DNA from: Catenulispora pinisilvae
GTDB taxonomy: Bacteria; Actinomycetota; Actinomycetes; Streptomycetales; Catenulisporaceae
Direction of reading: 5' to 3'
Assembly (NCBI RefSeq): GCF_015356865.1
Contig: NZ_JAAFZA010000004.1
Location: forward strand, 62,001 to 126,000
DNA length: 64,000 nucleotides
Shown: piece by piece, positions 1 through 8,698 of the stretch
Numbering within the stretch: position 1 is the stretch's first letter
Layout: each line of letters opens with the position of its first letter
Notes under the pieces: generated by a model
Told to the model about the DNA's origin: nothing
The model's input: the letters and a program-made list of their open reading frames with translations, nothing else
Database searches by the model: none
Translations under genes and position numbers: made by a program

Positions 1-247
1 CGCCGACGGTGAAGCGGCGGACGGCGCCCCCGACCGCGACGACCTCGCCGGCGCCGTCGCTGAGCGGGACCACGCCGGCCCGGGCCGGGAGCGGATAGCG
101 GCCGGTGGTGATGAACAGGTCGCGGCGGTTGAGCGACGCGGCCCGGGTCGCGACCAGAAGTTGGGTGGGGCCGGGGGTCGGCACGTCTTCGGTGGCGAGC
201 TTGAGATCGTCGAGCGAGCCGGGTCCTGGCAAACGGTAGGTGCGCAT
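1..247 (-). CDS. MDR-family zinc/quinone alcohol dehydrogenase, N-terminal part
   Basis: The gene runs off the left edge, so only about 82 N-terminal residues are visible, starting at an ATG on the minus strand. The translation opens MRTYRLPGPGSLDDLKLA and continues with a segment reading LNRRDLFITTGRYPLP and then GVVPLSDGAGEVVAVG. This is the GroES-like fold of medium-chain dehydrogenases/quinone oxidoreductases, where the LNxxD and SDGAGxV motifs are characteristic. Such enzymes reduce alkenals or quinones or oxidise alcohols with NAD(P)H; the substrate cannot be told from this fragment. It is divergent from the MmyB-type regulator, whose operator-like palindrome sits in the 48-bp gap, so it is the likely target of that regulator. 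Confidence 0.8.
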   Translation of the reverse strand, partial: MRTYRLPGPGSLDDLKLATEDVPTPGPTQLLVATRAASLNRRDLFITTGRYPLPARAGVVPLSDGAGEVVAVGGAVRRFTVG

Positions 248-281
248 GGCTTCAGCCTGCGGCGGCGCGGGCGGTGATCCA

Positions 282-297
282 ATTCCCTGGAGGGAAT
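282..297. promoter_or_regulatory. Perfect inverted repeat at the oxidoreductase/MmyB divergent start
   Basis: ATTCCCT-GG-AGGGAAT is a perfect 7-bp inverted repeat with a 2-bp spacer. It lies in the 48-bp intergenic gap and covers the AGGG ribosome-binding sequence and the first bases of the regulator's ATG at 296. The position suits an autoregulatory operator that also represses the divergent oxidoreductase. Binding by the adjacent regulator is an inference. Confidence 0.55.
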
Positions 298-1165
298 GGA
301 CCAGCGTCGGTCGATGGCGAAGACTTCCGGTGTGAGCACCGCGATCTCCGACCCCTCGCCGGCTTTCGGCACCGAGCTACGGCGTTGGCGGACAACGCGC
401 CGGGTGAGCCAGCTGGAGCTGGCCAACCGGGCCGGCACCACGCAGCGCCACCTGAGCTTCATGGAGCGGGGCCGCTCGCATCCGGGGCGGGCGATCGTGC
501 TGCGGCTGGCCGAATCGCTGCGGCTCACGCTGCGGGAACGCAACGCCCTGCTGTTCTCGGCCGGATACGCGCCGGCTTATGAGGAGACCAGCTACGACGC
601 CCCGGCGCTGGCTCCGGTCCGCGAGGCGATGGAGCGGGTGATCGAGGGACATCTGCCGTATCCGGCGCTGGTGCTTCGACGGCCGGGACGCGTGATCGCC
701 GCCAACCGGGCCTGCTCCGTGTTCTTGGAGGACTGCGCGCCGCACCTGCTCACCCCGCCGATCGATCTGCTGCGGGTCATGCTGCACCCCGACGGGATCG
801 CGCCGCGGGTCGCCAACCTCGCTCAGTGGGGTCGGCACGTCATCGACAATCTGCGGCTGACGGCGATGCAGAGCCCGGACCGGGGGTTGGACGCTCTGGT
901 GGCGGAGCTGGCCGGGTACGTGCCGGAGACGCCGGCCGATCAGGCGTACCTCGGGTTCGCGGTGCCGATGCGGCTGACCGTGCCCGAGGGCGAACTGCGG
1001 CTGATGACGGCGCTGACGTCGTTCGCCACGGCGGTCGATGTCACGGTCGCGGAGTCGGTCCTCGAATCCTTCCTTCCGGCGGACGCCGAGAGCGCCGAGA
1101 TCCTGGCGGCACGGGACCGGCGGGCCGCGGAGCGGGGTGAGACGCGGTTGCTCGGCGGGCTCTGA
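296..1165 (+). CDS. XRE-family regulator with MmyB-like ligand-binding domain
   Basis: This is a 289-residue cytosolic transcription factor. Residues about 25-85 form a helix-turn-helix (FGTELRRWRTTRRVSQLELA then HLSFMERGRSHP), and residues about 110-270 match the PAS-like MmyB/MLTR domain that binds small hydrophobic ligands in actinomycete regulators. The pattern 'YPALVLRRPGRVIAANRA' is typical of that domain. The ATG at 296 is preceded by GGAGGG; a second ATG at 314 would give a protein 6 residues shorter, with no obvious ribosome site. MmyB regulators usually sit beside, and control, a divergent oxidoreductase gene, as seen here. The ligand is unknown. Confidence 0.88.
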   Translation: MDQRRSMAKTSGVSTAISDPSPAFGTELRRWRTTRRVSQLELANRAGTTQRHLSFMERGRSHPGRAIVLRLAESLRLTLRERNALLFSAGYAPAYEETSYDAPALAPVREAMERVIEGHLPYPALVLRRPGRVIAANRACSVFLEDCAPHLLTPPIDLLRVMLHPDGIAPRVANLAQWGRHVIDNLRLTAMQSPDRGLDALVAELAGYVPETPADQAYLGFAVPMRLTVPEGELRLMTALTSFATAVDVTVAESVLESFLPADAESAEILAARDRRAAERGETRLLGGL

Positions 1166-1343
1166 ATCAAGAGCGCGCGCGGATTGGAGGCCGGGCGCGC
1201 TGAGCGGCATTGGAGAACCAGCGATCGCCCACCTGGCGGCGCACCATTCGGCCCACCACACATGCCGCCGCGCGCGCGCCCGACCACGATGGCAGAAGGC
1301 GAATGCCGCCCCCGCCCCGTGCGCGCCAGATTGCGAGCGACCG

Positions 1344-2867
1344 ATGCAAGGCTTCTCCCGGGAACCCGGTACCACCGGGCCGATCACCGCCATCACGCTG
1401 CCCAAACAGGGCGAGCGGCGGGTATGGGGATGGGCGATCATCATCGCGGTCGGCGGGTTCTTGTTCGGCTTCGACACCGGCGTGGTGTCCGGCGCGCTGC
1501 TCTACATCGCCAAGGACTTCCACCTCTCGAACTCCGAGAAGAGCAGCGTGGTCAGCGTCCTGCTGATCGGCGCGATGATCGGCGCGCTGGTGGCCGGCCG
1601 GATCTCGGACACCCTGGGCCGCAAGAAGACGGTCACGCTGTTCGGTCTGGTGTTCGCCGTGGGCACGCTGATCGCGGTCGTCTCGCAGAACTACGGGACG
1701 CTGATCGTCGCGCGGTTCGTCCTGGGCCTGGCGGTCGGCGGTGCCTCGGCCCAGGTCCCGGTCTACCTCGGCGAGATCTCCCCGGCGAACATCCGCGGCC
1801 GCATCCTGTCCCTGAACCAGCTGCTGATCACCGTCGGCATCCTCTGCTCCTACCTGATCGACCTGGCGTTCTCCCACAGCGGGAACTGGCGCGCGATGTT
1901 CGCCTTCGGCGCGATCCCGGCACTGGTGCTGAGCCTGGGCGTGTGGTTCGTGGTGCCGGAGTCCCCGACCTGGCTGTTCGGCCGGGGCCGGATCGAGCAG
2001 TTGCGCCAGGGCCTGCTGAAGGTCACCGACGGCGAACAGGCCGACGAGATCATCGAGGTCTACCGGCAGCGCACTGAGCAGGCCGCGCGGCAGGAGGCGG
2101 CGCGCGGCGCGAACGAGAAGGGCTGGCGGATCCTGCTCACCCCGGCCGTGCGGCCGGCGATGATCGTCGGGGTGACGATGGCCGCGCTGCAACAGTTCGG
2201 CGGCATCAACACGATCATCTACTACGCCCCGACGATCATCGAGCAGACCGGCCGCAGCGCCAGCAACTCGATCATCTACTCGGTCTACATCGGCATCATC
2301 AACTTCGTGATGACGGTCGTGGCCATCAACACCATCGACCGGCTGGGCCGGCGCCAGCTGCTGCTGATCTCGCTGGCCGGGATGGCCGGCTTCGTGGCGC
2401 TGCTGGGCTTCAGCTTCATCTGGAACTGGAACTCCAACCTGACGCTGCTGTTCATGGTCGCCTACATCGCGGCCTTCGCCGGCGGCCTCGGGCCGGTGTT
2501 CTGGGTGCTGGTCGGCGAGATCTTCCCGAACCGGGCCAAGGCCGACGGCTCCAGCGCGGCGACCACCGTGAACTGGCTGTCGAACTTCATCGTCAGCCAG
2601 TCCTTCCTGACCGTGGCCAACGGGATCGGCCAGGGCCAGACGTTCCTGATCTTCGCCGGGGTGTGCGTGGTCGGGCTGATGTTCGTCGGGCGCTATGTGC
2701 CGGAGACCAAGAACCGCGATACCGGCGAGGTGCAGACCGCGCTGTTCCGGCGGTTCGGGATGAAGCCCGTGCCCGAAGCGCGCGCTTCGACGTCGGCTTA
2801 CGACGCGGGGCGCGCCGACGCCGGTCCGGCGGTCAATCCCGCTGATCGTCGCCGGGATCGCCGGTGA
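1344..2867 (+). CDS. MFS sugar porter (sugar:H+ symporter)
   Basis: This 507-residue membrane protein of the major facilitator superfamily has about 12 transmembrane helices. Sugar-porter signatures are clear: GFLFGFDTGVVSGAL in TM1, GRKK after TM2, PESPTWL after TM6, QQFGGINTIIYYAP in TM7 and PETKNRD after TM12. These place it with XylE/GalP/GLUT-type transporters that import hexoses or pentoses in symport with protons. The open frame continues upstream to 1038, but that stretch is the other-frame shadow of the regulator gene and shows no transporter homology, so ATG 1344 is chosen although its ribosome site is weak (GCGAGCGA). Its tail overlaps the convergent K+ channel gene by 35 bp. Confidence 0.93.
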   Translation: MQGFSREPGTTGPITAITLPKQGERRVWGWAIIIAVGGFLFGFDTGVVSGALLYIAKDFHLSNSEKSSVVSVLLIGAMIGALVAGRISDTLGRKKTVTLFGLVFAVGTLIAVVSQNYGTLIVARFVLGLAVGGASAQVPVYLGEISPANIRGRILSLNQLLITVGILCSYLIDLAFSHSGNWRAMFAFGAIPALVLSLGVWFVVPESPTWLFGRGRIEQLRQGLLKVTDGEQADEIIEVYRQRTEQAARQEAARGANEKGWRILLTPAVRPAMIVGVTMAALQQFGGINTIIYYAPTIIEQTGRSASNSIIYSVYIGIINFVMTVVAINTIDRLGRRQLLLISLAGMAGFVALLGFSFIWNWNSNLTLLFMVAYIAAFAGGLGPVFWVLVGEIFPNRAKADGSSAATTVNWLSNFIVSQSFLTVANGIGQGQTFLIFAGVCVVGLMFVGRYVPETKNRDTGEVQTALFRRFGMKPVPEARASTSAYDAGRADAGPAVNPADRRRDRR

Positions 2868-3966
2868 ACCGCGGCCGCCGCAGCCGCCGCCGGTGCACCT
2901 GGGCCGGCGGCTCCGGCGGCGTCGAACGCAGCACCACGAGTTGGTCGCCGGACCGGATGACGCCGAGCCCGGGATCGTCGTAGAGCACCGGCTTGCCGTC
3001 CCGGACCACGGCCATCACCGCCTCCCGGACCTGCTGCGGGACCAGCCCGACTTCCGCGGGCGCCGGATCGCGCTCCAGCACCCGCAGGTCCAGGCCGCCG
3101 GAGAGCATGTCCTCCATCACGATGCCCACCGTCGGGTTCACCGCGGCCGTCCCGACCAGCTGCCCGGCCACCTCCGAGGAGGTGATGACGACGTCCGCGC
3201 CGCCGTCGCGCAGCAGCGGGGCGTTCTCGGTCTGCTTCACCGAGGCGGTGATCGGCACCCGCTTGTGCATCCGGCGCACGGTCAGCACGGCCAGCACCGC
3301 GGTGTCGTCGCGGCCGGTGGTCACCATCACCTGCGCGGCCTTGCGGACCTCGGCCCGGTCCAGCACGGCGGTGCGCGTGCCGTCGCCGACCACCCCGACC
3401 AGGCCGACCCGGTTCGCGTCCTGGACCGCCTCCCGATCCACGTCGACCACCACCACGTCGCGCGGCCGCCAGCCGCGGAACAGCAGCGCGTCCACCGCCG
3501 CCCGGCCCTTGGTGCCGTAACCGATGACCAGGGCGTGAGCGCGCACCTTGTGCCTCCATTTCTGCTCGCGCCACTGCGCCCGGGTGCGCTCGGTGAGCGC
3601 CCGCAGCGTGGTGCCGACCAGGATCAGCAGGAAGCTGAGCCGCAGCGGGGTGATGACCAGCGTGTTGACCAGGCGCGCGGTGTCGCTGACCGGGACCACG
3701 TCGCCGTAGCCGATGGTGGTCAGGGTGACGGTCGAGTAGTAGAACGCGGTCAGCCAGCCCACCGGCCGGCCGGTGGAGTCGCGGTAGCCGTCCCGGCCGA
3801 GCCAGACCACGACCGCGCCCAGCACGACGATCCCCAGGGCCAGCGCCAGCCGCCAGGTGATGGTGGTCAGCGGAGGGTGCACGCGGCGCGGGATCCGCAG
3901 CAGGGAGCGGCTTTGGTCGACGGAGCACACCCGGCCGTCGGCGCCGCCGGCGGGGGTGACCGGCAC
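2833..3966 (-). CDS. Two-TM potassium channel with RCK (TrkA-N/TrkA-C) domain
   Basis: This is a 377-residue K+ channel subunit. Two transmembrane helices (about residues 37-56 and 105-122) flank the pore loop, whose selectivity filter TTIGYGD is at residues 83-89. From about residue 145 the protein has a Rossmann-type RCK domain (VIGYGTKGRAAVDAL, then VVDVDREA and GDGTR) followed by a TrkA-C-like segment ending near residue 350. Channels of this MthK-like layout assemble as tetramers and are gated by cytosolic ligands such as Ca2+ or nucleotides. The start is GTG at 3966. It is convergent with the sugar porter and upstream of nothing co-directional, so it is probably monocistronic. Confidence 0.93.
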   Translation of the reverse strand: MPVTPAGGADGRVCSVDQSRSLLRIPRRVHPPLTTITWRLALALGIVVLGAVVVWLGRDGYRDSTGRPVGWLTAFYYSTVTLTTIGYGDVVPVSDTARLVNTLVITPLRLSFLLILVGTTLRALTERTRAQWREQKWRHKVRAHALVIGYGTKGRAAVDALLFRGWRPRDVVVVDVDREAVQDANRVGLVGVVGDGTRTAVLDRAEVRKAAQVMVTTGRDDTAVLAVLTVRRMHKRVPITASVKQTENAPLLRDGGADVVITSSEVAGQLVGTAAVNPTVGIVMEDMLSGGLDLRVLERDPAPAEVGLVPQQVREAVMAVVRDGKPVLYDDPGLGVIRSGDQLVVLRSTPPEPPAQVHRRRLRRPRFTGDPGDDQRD

Positions 3967-4000
3967 GTGCCGAGTGTAATCGGCGGATAGCCGGACATCA

Positions 4001-4039
4001 GGGAGCGAACCACCGCGCCCCGGCAGTGGTTCGCTTCCC
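4001..4039 (-). terminator. Hairpin downstream of zwf
   Basis: Left arm GGGAGCGAACCAC (4001-4013) pairs with GTGGTTCGCTTCCC (4026-4039), with one bulged base and a 12-nt loop. It lies 9 bp past the zwf stop codon on the minus strand and before the channel gene start. It has the form of a rho-independent-like actinobacterial terminator without a U tract. Confidence 0.6.
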
Positions 4040-4047
4040 GGTCTGTC

Positions 4048-5610
4048 CTACTTGCTCTTCGCCGCGGCGCGGCTCTTCGCTGCGGTCTGTCCCTTCGGCG
4101 CGGTCTGTCCCTCCGCCGCGGCCCGGCCCTTTTCGTAGGCCGACAGCTTCGGCTCGGCCGGCGCCTCGGACTGGACCGGCGTGTCGTCCAACAGCTTCTC
4201 GGCCGGGTTGTGCCAGCCGTCCGCGCCGGGCAGCTTCGCCGCCTGGTCCGGGCCCCAGCTGCCGGCCTTGTAGACGGTCGGCTCGGCGCCCTCGATGATG
4301 TCGCCGACGATGCGCCAGCTCTCCTCGATGGCCGGGAAGAACGCGAAGCCGCTGGAGTCGCCGACGATCGCCGCGTAGAGGATGTTCTCGTAGGGCTTGG
4401 CCTGCCCGCCGAGCACCTTCTCGAAGTCGATGCCCATCGGGAACGCCACCGGCAGCTGGCCGCGCTCGCCGCGCCGGGCCATCAGCTCGAACGCGATCCC
4501 GGCGCCGGGCTCCAGCCGGATCCGGATCAGGTTCGGCGGGACGTCGTCGGCCAGGCCCCGGAACAGCTCGGACGGCGGCCGCCGCAGCTGCACGCACACC
4601 TCGGTCGCGGTCACCGCCAGCGCCTTGCCGCTGCGGATGTAGAACGGGACGCCGGCCCAGCGCCAGTTGTCGATCCACAGCCGCAGCGCGATGTAGGTCT
4701 CGGTCTGCGAGCCCTTCTTCACGCCCGGCACGTCGAGATAGCCCTCGTACTGCCCGCGCACGACGTCCGCCGCCTCGACGGTCCGCACCGAGTGCAGCAG
4801 CCGCCACTTCTCCAGGGCCTGCGCCTGCGGGTCGGCGATGGTCGGCGGGTCCATCGCGAGCAGGGTCATGACCTGGAACAGGTGGTTCTGGACCACGTCG
4901 CGCAGGCAGCCGACGGCGTCGTAGAAGGAGCCGCGGTCGGCGACGTCGAAGTCCTCGGCCAGGGTGATCTGCACGTTGTCGATCGAGGAGCGGTCCCACA
5001 CCGGCGCCAGCAGGGTGTTGCCGAACCGGAAGGTGCCCAGGCCCTCCACCGATTCATCGCCCAGGAAGTGGTCGACGCGCAGCAGGTGATCGCGGTCGAA
5101 GTACCGCTCCAGGTCGGCTTCCAGCTGCCGGGCCGAGGCCAGGTCGTGACCGAACGGCTTCTCCACGACCAGCCGGGCGCCCTTGTTCAGCCCGGCCTCG
5201 GCCAGCCCGGCGGCGACCTTGTCGAACAGCGAGGGCGGGATCGCGAGGTAGTGCGCGGCGAAGCCCTTGCCGGCGATCGCCTTACCGATCTTCGCGTAGA
5301 CCGCCGGGTCGGTGAAGTCGCCGGTGACGATACTCAGGCCGGCGGCGAACTTCTTGAACACCTTCTCGTCGAGCTCGTAGCCGGCGTCGAGCACCGATTG
5401 GCGGGCGTGCGCGCGCAGCGCCGCGTCGTCGAAGTCCGAATAGGCCACGCCGACCACCGGGACCTTGAGCAGGCCGCGTTCGGTGAGCTTGTACAGCGCC
5501 GGCAGCAGCATCTTCTTGGCCAGGTCGCCGGTGATGCCGTAGAGCACCAGGACGTCGGCGCCCTCCAGGTCGGCGTTGTGGGTCGAGGTCACGGCCGGGG
5601 ACAACGGCAT
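4048..5610 (-). CDS. zwf: Glucose-6-phosphate 1-dehydrogenase
   Basis: This 520-residue enzyme oxidises glucose 6-phosphate to 6-phosphogluconolactone with NADP+, the entry step of the oxidative pentose phosphate pathway, in the cytosol. The Rossmann motif VLYGITGDLAKKML lies near residue 22 and the active-site stretch RVDHFLGDESVEGLGTFRFGN near residues 175-195, with EKPFGHD just before it. The start ATG 5610 follows AAGGGAG. The C-terminal 60 residues are a charged, alanine-rich tail with repeated GQTA(A/P)K units that the family does not need. It is not in the usual tkt-tal-zwf-opcA operon; the neighbour upstream on the same strand is an aldose 1-epimerase, suggesting a small sugar-utilisation set with the porter. 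Confidence 0.95.
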   Translation of the reverse strand: MPLSPAVTSTHNADLEGADVLVLYGITGDLAKKMLLPALYKLTERGLLKVPVVGVAYSDFDDAALRAHARQSVLDAGYELDEKVFKKFAAGLSIVTGDFTDPAVYAKIGKAIAGKGFAAHYLAIPPSLFDKVAAGLAEAGLNKGARLVVEKPFGHDLASARQLEADLERYFDRDHLLRVDHFLGDESVEGLGTFRFGNTLLAPVWDRSSIDNVQITLAEDFDVADRGSFYDAVGCLRDVVQNHLFQVMTLLAMDPPTIADPQAQALEKWRLLHSVRTVEAADVVRGQYEGYLDVPGVKKGSQTETYIALRLWIDNWRWAGVPFYIRSGKALAVTATEVCVQLRRPPSELFRGLADDVPPNLIRIRLEPGAGIAFELMARRGERGQLPVAFPMGIDFEKVLGGQAKPYENILYAAIVGDSSGFAFFPAIEESWRIVGDIIEGAEPTVYKAGSWGPDQAAKLPGADGWHNPAEKLLDDTPVQSEAPAEPKLSAYEKGRAAAEGQTAPKGQTAAKSRAAAKSK

Positions 5611-5711
5611 GAGCGGGCTCCCTTGCTGGTGGTGGCGGCTGGGCTGGTGGCTGTCGGGCGGGTGGCTGATGGGCGGGCGCCGGGGCGGCGGCCGGCCGGA
5701 TCCGGCGGCTG

Positions 5712-5762
5712 GTCGTCGGCCGGCCGGGTGGTCGTCAGCCGGCCGGGTGGTCGTCAGCCGGC
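5712..5762. repeat. 19-bp tandem repeat, about 2.6 copies
   Basis: The unit GTCGTCAGCCGGCCGGGTG occurs at 5712-5730 and 5731-5749 (one mismatch) and partially from 5750. The third copy runs into the 3' end of the aldose epimerase gene (stop codon at 5754-5756). The rest of 5611-5711 is GC-rich with no feature I can support beyond the zwf ribosome site. Confidence 0.6.
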
Positions 5763-6665
5763 TGCGATCCCCCACGAACCGCGGTACTGCGCGCCCGGTT
5801 CCAGGCGGATCAGATCCACGCCGCTGGCCAGGGCGTTCGGCGGGCCGGTCATCGGCTCGCAGCCCAGACCGCGGCGGCGGCTCTCGGCGGGGACGTTGTC
5901 GGCGGTGTAGATCTCCAGCCACGGCTGGGCCCGGTCCGACCAGAACGAGGTGCTGCGCCGGCTGCCGGTCAGGCGGACCCGGGCCAGGCCGTCGGCTCCG
6001 CGGTCCAGGCCGGTGAAGGCGATGTCGATCTTCTGGTAGCCGAGGACCCGGCCGGCGCGCAGGTCGTACTCGCTGCCGGCGACGTCCTTCGGGCCGCCGG
6101 TCGGGATCATCCGGTCGTCCACCGGCTGGTACTGGGTGCCCGGAAGCTGGATCGTGCAGGTGTCCAGCGGTTCGCCGACGGTGATGTAGGGGTGCATGCC
6201 GTGGGCGTAGGGCAGCGCCCGGGTGCCGGGGTTGGTCGCGGTGAGCGTGACCGTCAGGCCGGCGGCGGCGTCCAGGCGGTACTCGGCCTGGAGGTCGAGG
6301 CGGAACGGGTAGCCGGTCGAGCCGGGCAGCGCGTAGGCCAGGCGGACGGCGTCGGGGCTTTGTTCCACGAGGGACCACGGAGACCAGCGTGTGAGCCCGT
6401 GGATGGCGTTGTCCAGCTCCGGCTCGGACAGGTCGAGCTGGTGGTCGCGGCCGTCGAAGCGGTAGCGGCCCCGGGCCACCCGGTTCGGCCAGGGGATCAG
6501 GAGCTGCCCGAACGCCGCCGGCGCGGGTTCGTCGGCGGCGTAGGTGAGGACGAGGGGTTCGCCGTCGTGGGTCAGCTCTCTGAGCCCCGCGCCGGCTTCC
6601 GTGATCACCGCGCGGTAGGGGCCGGCGGTGATCACGTGTTGCTCGCCGGTCAGGAAGTCGGGCAT
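5754..6665 (-). CDS. Aldose 1-epimerase (galactose mutarotase family)
   Basis: This 303-residue beta-sandwich protein should interconvert alpha and beta anomers of hexoses. Diagnostic pieces are LIPWPNRVARGRYRFDG (residues about 57-73), the first catalytic histidine in AIHGL (about 88), a second in YAHGMHPYI (about 150-158) and the general-base glutamate region WLEIYTADN followed by RRGLGCEPMTGPPNA near the C-terminus. These agree with the GalM/YihR-like branch. ATG 6665 starts the gene. It lies upstream of zwf on the same strand with 143 bp between them, so the two may be cotranscribed for glucose use. Confidence 0.88.
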   Translation of the reverse strand: MPDFLTGEQHVITAGPYRAVITEAGAGLRELTHDGEPLVLTYAADEPAPAAFGQLLIPWPNRVARGRYRFDGRDHQLDLSEPELDNAIHGLTRWSPWSLVEQSPDAVRLAYALPGSTGYPFRLDLQAEYRLDAAAGLTVTLTATNPGTRALPYAHGMHPYITVGEPLDTCTIQLPGTQYQPVDDRMIPTGGPKDVAGSEYDLRAGRVLGYQKIDIAFTGLDRGADGLARVRLTGSRRSTSFWSDRAQPWLEIYTADNVPAESRRRGLGCEPMTGPPNALASGVDLIRLEPGAQYRGSWGIAAG

Positions 6666-6773
6666 GGGTCCTTAGTAACCGGGGCGCGGCGGCGGCGCGC
6701 CCCGGGCGGCGCGGGGCTGCCGCCATCCGGTGAAAAACTCGCGGCCCCGGCGGCCCGGCAGCCTCGGCGGCCC

Positions 6774-7640
6774 TCAGCTCCAGCAGCCGGTGGCCGCCGC
6801 CGCGATGACGAAGTCCTCGAAGCGGCGCGGGGCCCGGCCCAACGCCCGTTCGACACCGTCGGTCGGGCCGTCGGGAACGCGGGTGCTGTCGATCGTCATC
6901 AGGTGGGTCATGCGCTCGGCCACCTGCTGCGGGACGCCGCGGGAGAGCTGCTGCTCAAGGAAGGCCTCGGGGGTGATCGCGAGGTACTGGAGCGGCTTTC
7001 CGGACGCCTTGGCGATCAGGTCGGCCGCCTCGCCGAAGCCGATCGATCGCGGACCCCTGAGCTCGTAGACCTGGCCGCGGTGGCCGTCCGCGGTGAGCGC
7101 CGCCGTGGCGACGTCGGCGATGTCCTCGGCGTCGATGAAGGACAGGCGGGCCTCGCCGGCCGGGAAGGCGAGCGTTCCGCCGCGGACCGCCGGGAGCCAG
7201 AAGTCCTCGCTGAAGTTCTGCGCGAACCACCCCGGGCGCAGGACGGTCCATTCCAGACCCGATCCGCGGACCGCCTGCTCGGTGGTGTGGAGCGGGTGGG
7301 TCTCCCGGTCGGCGCCGGGTGCGGAGAGCAGGACCAGGCGTTGGACCCCCGCCGCCACCGCGGCGTCGACCAGGGCCGCCATCCGGGGCGGGTCCGTGAC
7401 GCCGGCGACGCTCCCGGGTTCGATGAGGTAGGCGGCGGTGACCCCGGCCAGGGCCGGGGCGTGGGTGGCGGGGTCGTCGAGATCGAGCCGGACGTCACCG
7501 CCGGTGCGGCTGGCGGTGCGGACCTCGTGGCCGGCGGCGGTGAGGCGGGAGGCGATGCGGCGGCCGGTCTTGCCGGTACCGCCCAGGATCAGGAAGTTCT
7601 TCACCTCTCCAGGTAACCGTGGTCGATCTGGACTCTCCAT
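6774..7640 (-). CDS. NmrA-like NAD(P)-binding protein (atypical SDR)
   Basis: The protein is up to 288 residues. A dinucleotide-binding motif (FLILGGTGKTGRRIASRL) begins at about residue 16, followed by LVLLSAPGAD and LEWTVLRPGWFAQNF. That is the pattern of NmrA/QOR2-type atypical short-chain dehydrogenases, which act as NAD(P)H:quinone or azo reductases or as redox sensors. The YxxxK catalytic pair of classical SDRs is not evident. The longest start is ATG 7640, but GTG 7604, right after GGAGAG, would fit the family's usual N-terminus; neither has good ribosome-site spacing. It is divergent from the AraC-type regulator, which probably controls it. Confidence 0.88.
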   Translation of the reverse strand: MESPDRPRLPGEVKNFLILGGTGKTGRRIASRLTAAGHEVRTASRTGGDVRLDLDDPATHAPALAGVTAAYLIEPGSVAGVTDPPRMAALVDAAVAAGVQRLVLLSAPGADRETHPLHTTEQAVRGSGLEWTVLRPGWFAQNFSEDFWLPAVRGGTLAFPAGEARLSFIDAEDIADVATAALTADGHRGQVYELRGPRSIGFGEAADLIAKASGKPLQYLAITPEAFLEQQLSRGVPQQVAERMTHLMTIDSTRVPDGPTDGVERALGRAPRRFEDFVIAAAATGCWS

Positions 7641-7685
7641 GGGAGAACGTCGCTGAAACCTTTGCGATCGTCTAGCCTCGGGAGC

Positions 7686-8663
7686 GTGGACACGCTCAGC
7701 GATCTACTCCGCCGCGCCGGAGCCACTGACGCGCGGGTGCGGCAGCTGATCCAGCGGCCGCCGTGGTCGATGACGTATGCCGACGCCCCGGCGCTCACGG
7801 TGTTCGCCACCTTCGGCGGCCCGGCGATGCTGCGGCTGGAGGATGTGCCCTCGGTACCGCCGGCCCGACTCGCGGCCGGGGACATCGCCTTAGTCACGCA
7901 CAGCGCGCGGCACACGATCTCCGACGACCTGGCGACGCCGCCGCAGGTGCTGATCCGCGGCGGTCACAAGCAGCTGCTCGGCGACTCGCGGGCGCATGCC
8001 GTTCTGGAGGCTCGCCTGGCCCCGCGTACCTGGGGCGACGGGCTGCCGGGGGCGACCAGGGTGCTGCGTGGCATGTTCCAGCTGCGCGGCGAGGCCGGCC
8101 GCCGACTGCTGGCGATGCTCCCGCCGCTGGCCGTCGTCCCGGCCGGGCCGCGCACCGGCGCGGCCCTGGAGCTGCTGGCCGGTGAGGCCGCGCGCGAGGA
8201 GCCCGGGCAGGACGCCGTGCTGAACCGCTCGCTGGACCTGGTGCTGGTCCTGGCGCTGCGCTCGTGGTGCGCGAGCATCGGCCCGGCCCGGCCGTCCTGG
8301 TACGCCGCGCTCACCGACCCCTCGATCGGCACCGCCCTGGACCAGTTGCACACCGAACCGGCCCGGCCCTGGACGGTCGCCGAGCTCGCGGAGGTGGCGG
8401 GGATGTCGCGGGCCGCGTTCGCCGCCCGCTTCGCCCGGCTGGTCGGGCAGCCGCCGATGGCCTACCTGACCGACTGGCGGATGACGATGGCCGCCGACCT
8501 GTTGCGCGAGGACGCGGCGACGACGGTCGCCGCGGCGGCTCGGGCGGTCGGGTATCAGGACGCGTTCGCGTTCAGCGTGGCTTTCAAGCGGGCGAAGGGG
8601 GTGAGTCCTTCGCGGTGGGGCCGGGAGGAGGACCCGGTCGCCGCCGAGGCGGCGGTTCGCTGA
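7686..8663 (+). CDS. AraC-family regulator with cupin N-terminal domain
   Basis: This is a 325-residue transcription factor. The N-terminal half is a cupin_6-type effector domain (LTVFATFGGPAMLRLE, LAAGDIALV). The C-terminal half has the two AraC helix-turn-helix units: WTVAELAEVAGMSRAAFAAR around residues 232-250 and VAAAARAVGYQDAFAFSVAF around 279-300, followed by GVSPSRW. GTG 7686 is preferred because GGGAG precedes it and it gives a normal AraC N-terminus; the frame is open to 7662. It is divergent from the NmrA-like gene, with a gap of about 45 bp that must hold both promoters. Such regulators often control a divergent oxidoreductase in response to toxic electrophiles. Confidence 0.88.
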   Translation: MDTLSDLLRRAGATDARVRQLIQRPPWSMTYADAPALTVFATFGGPAMLRLEDVPSVPPARLAAGDIALVTHSARHTISDDLATPPQVLIRGGHKQLLGDSRAHAVLEARLAPRTWGDGLPGATRVLRGMFQLRGEAGRRLLAMLPPLAVVPAGPRTGAALELLAGEAAREEPGQDAVLNRSLDLVLVLALRSWCASIGPARPSWYAALTDPSIGTALDQLHTEPARPWTVAELAEVAGMSRAAFAARFARLVGQPPMAYLTDWRMTMAADLLREDAATTVAAAARAVGYQDAFAFSVAFKRAKGVSPSRWGREEDPVAAEAAVR

Positions 8664-8698
8664 CGGTTCTATTCATCCGCTTGGTCTGCGGCTCGGGT

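Noticed and set aside
1038-1343. An N-terminal extension of about 100 residues on the sugar porter
   Set aside because: Arginine-rich, overlaps the MmyB gene and has no family homology; ATG 1344 gives a normal sugar porter.
4048-6726. An apparent fusion of glucose-6-phosphate dehydrogenase with about 370 extra N-terminal residues
   Set aside because: The extra part is the aldose epimerase gene read in another frame. ATG 5610 with AAGGGAG is the real start of zwf.
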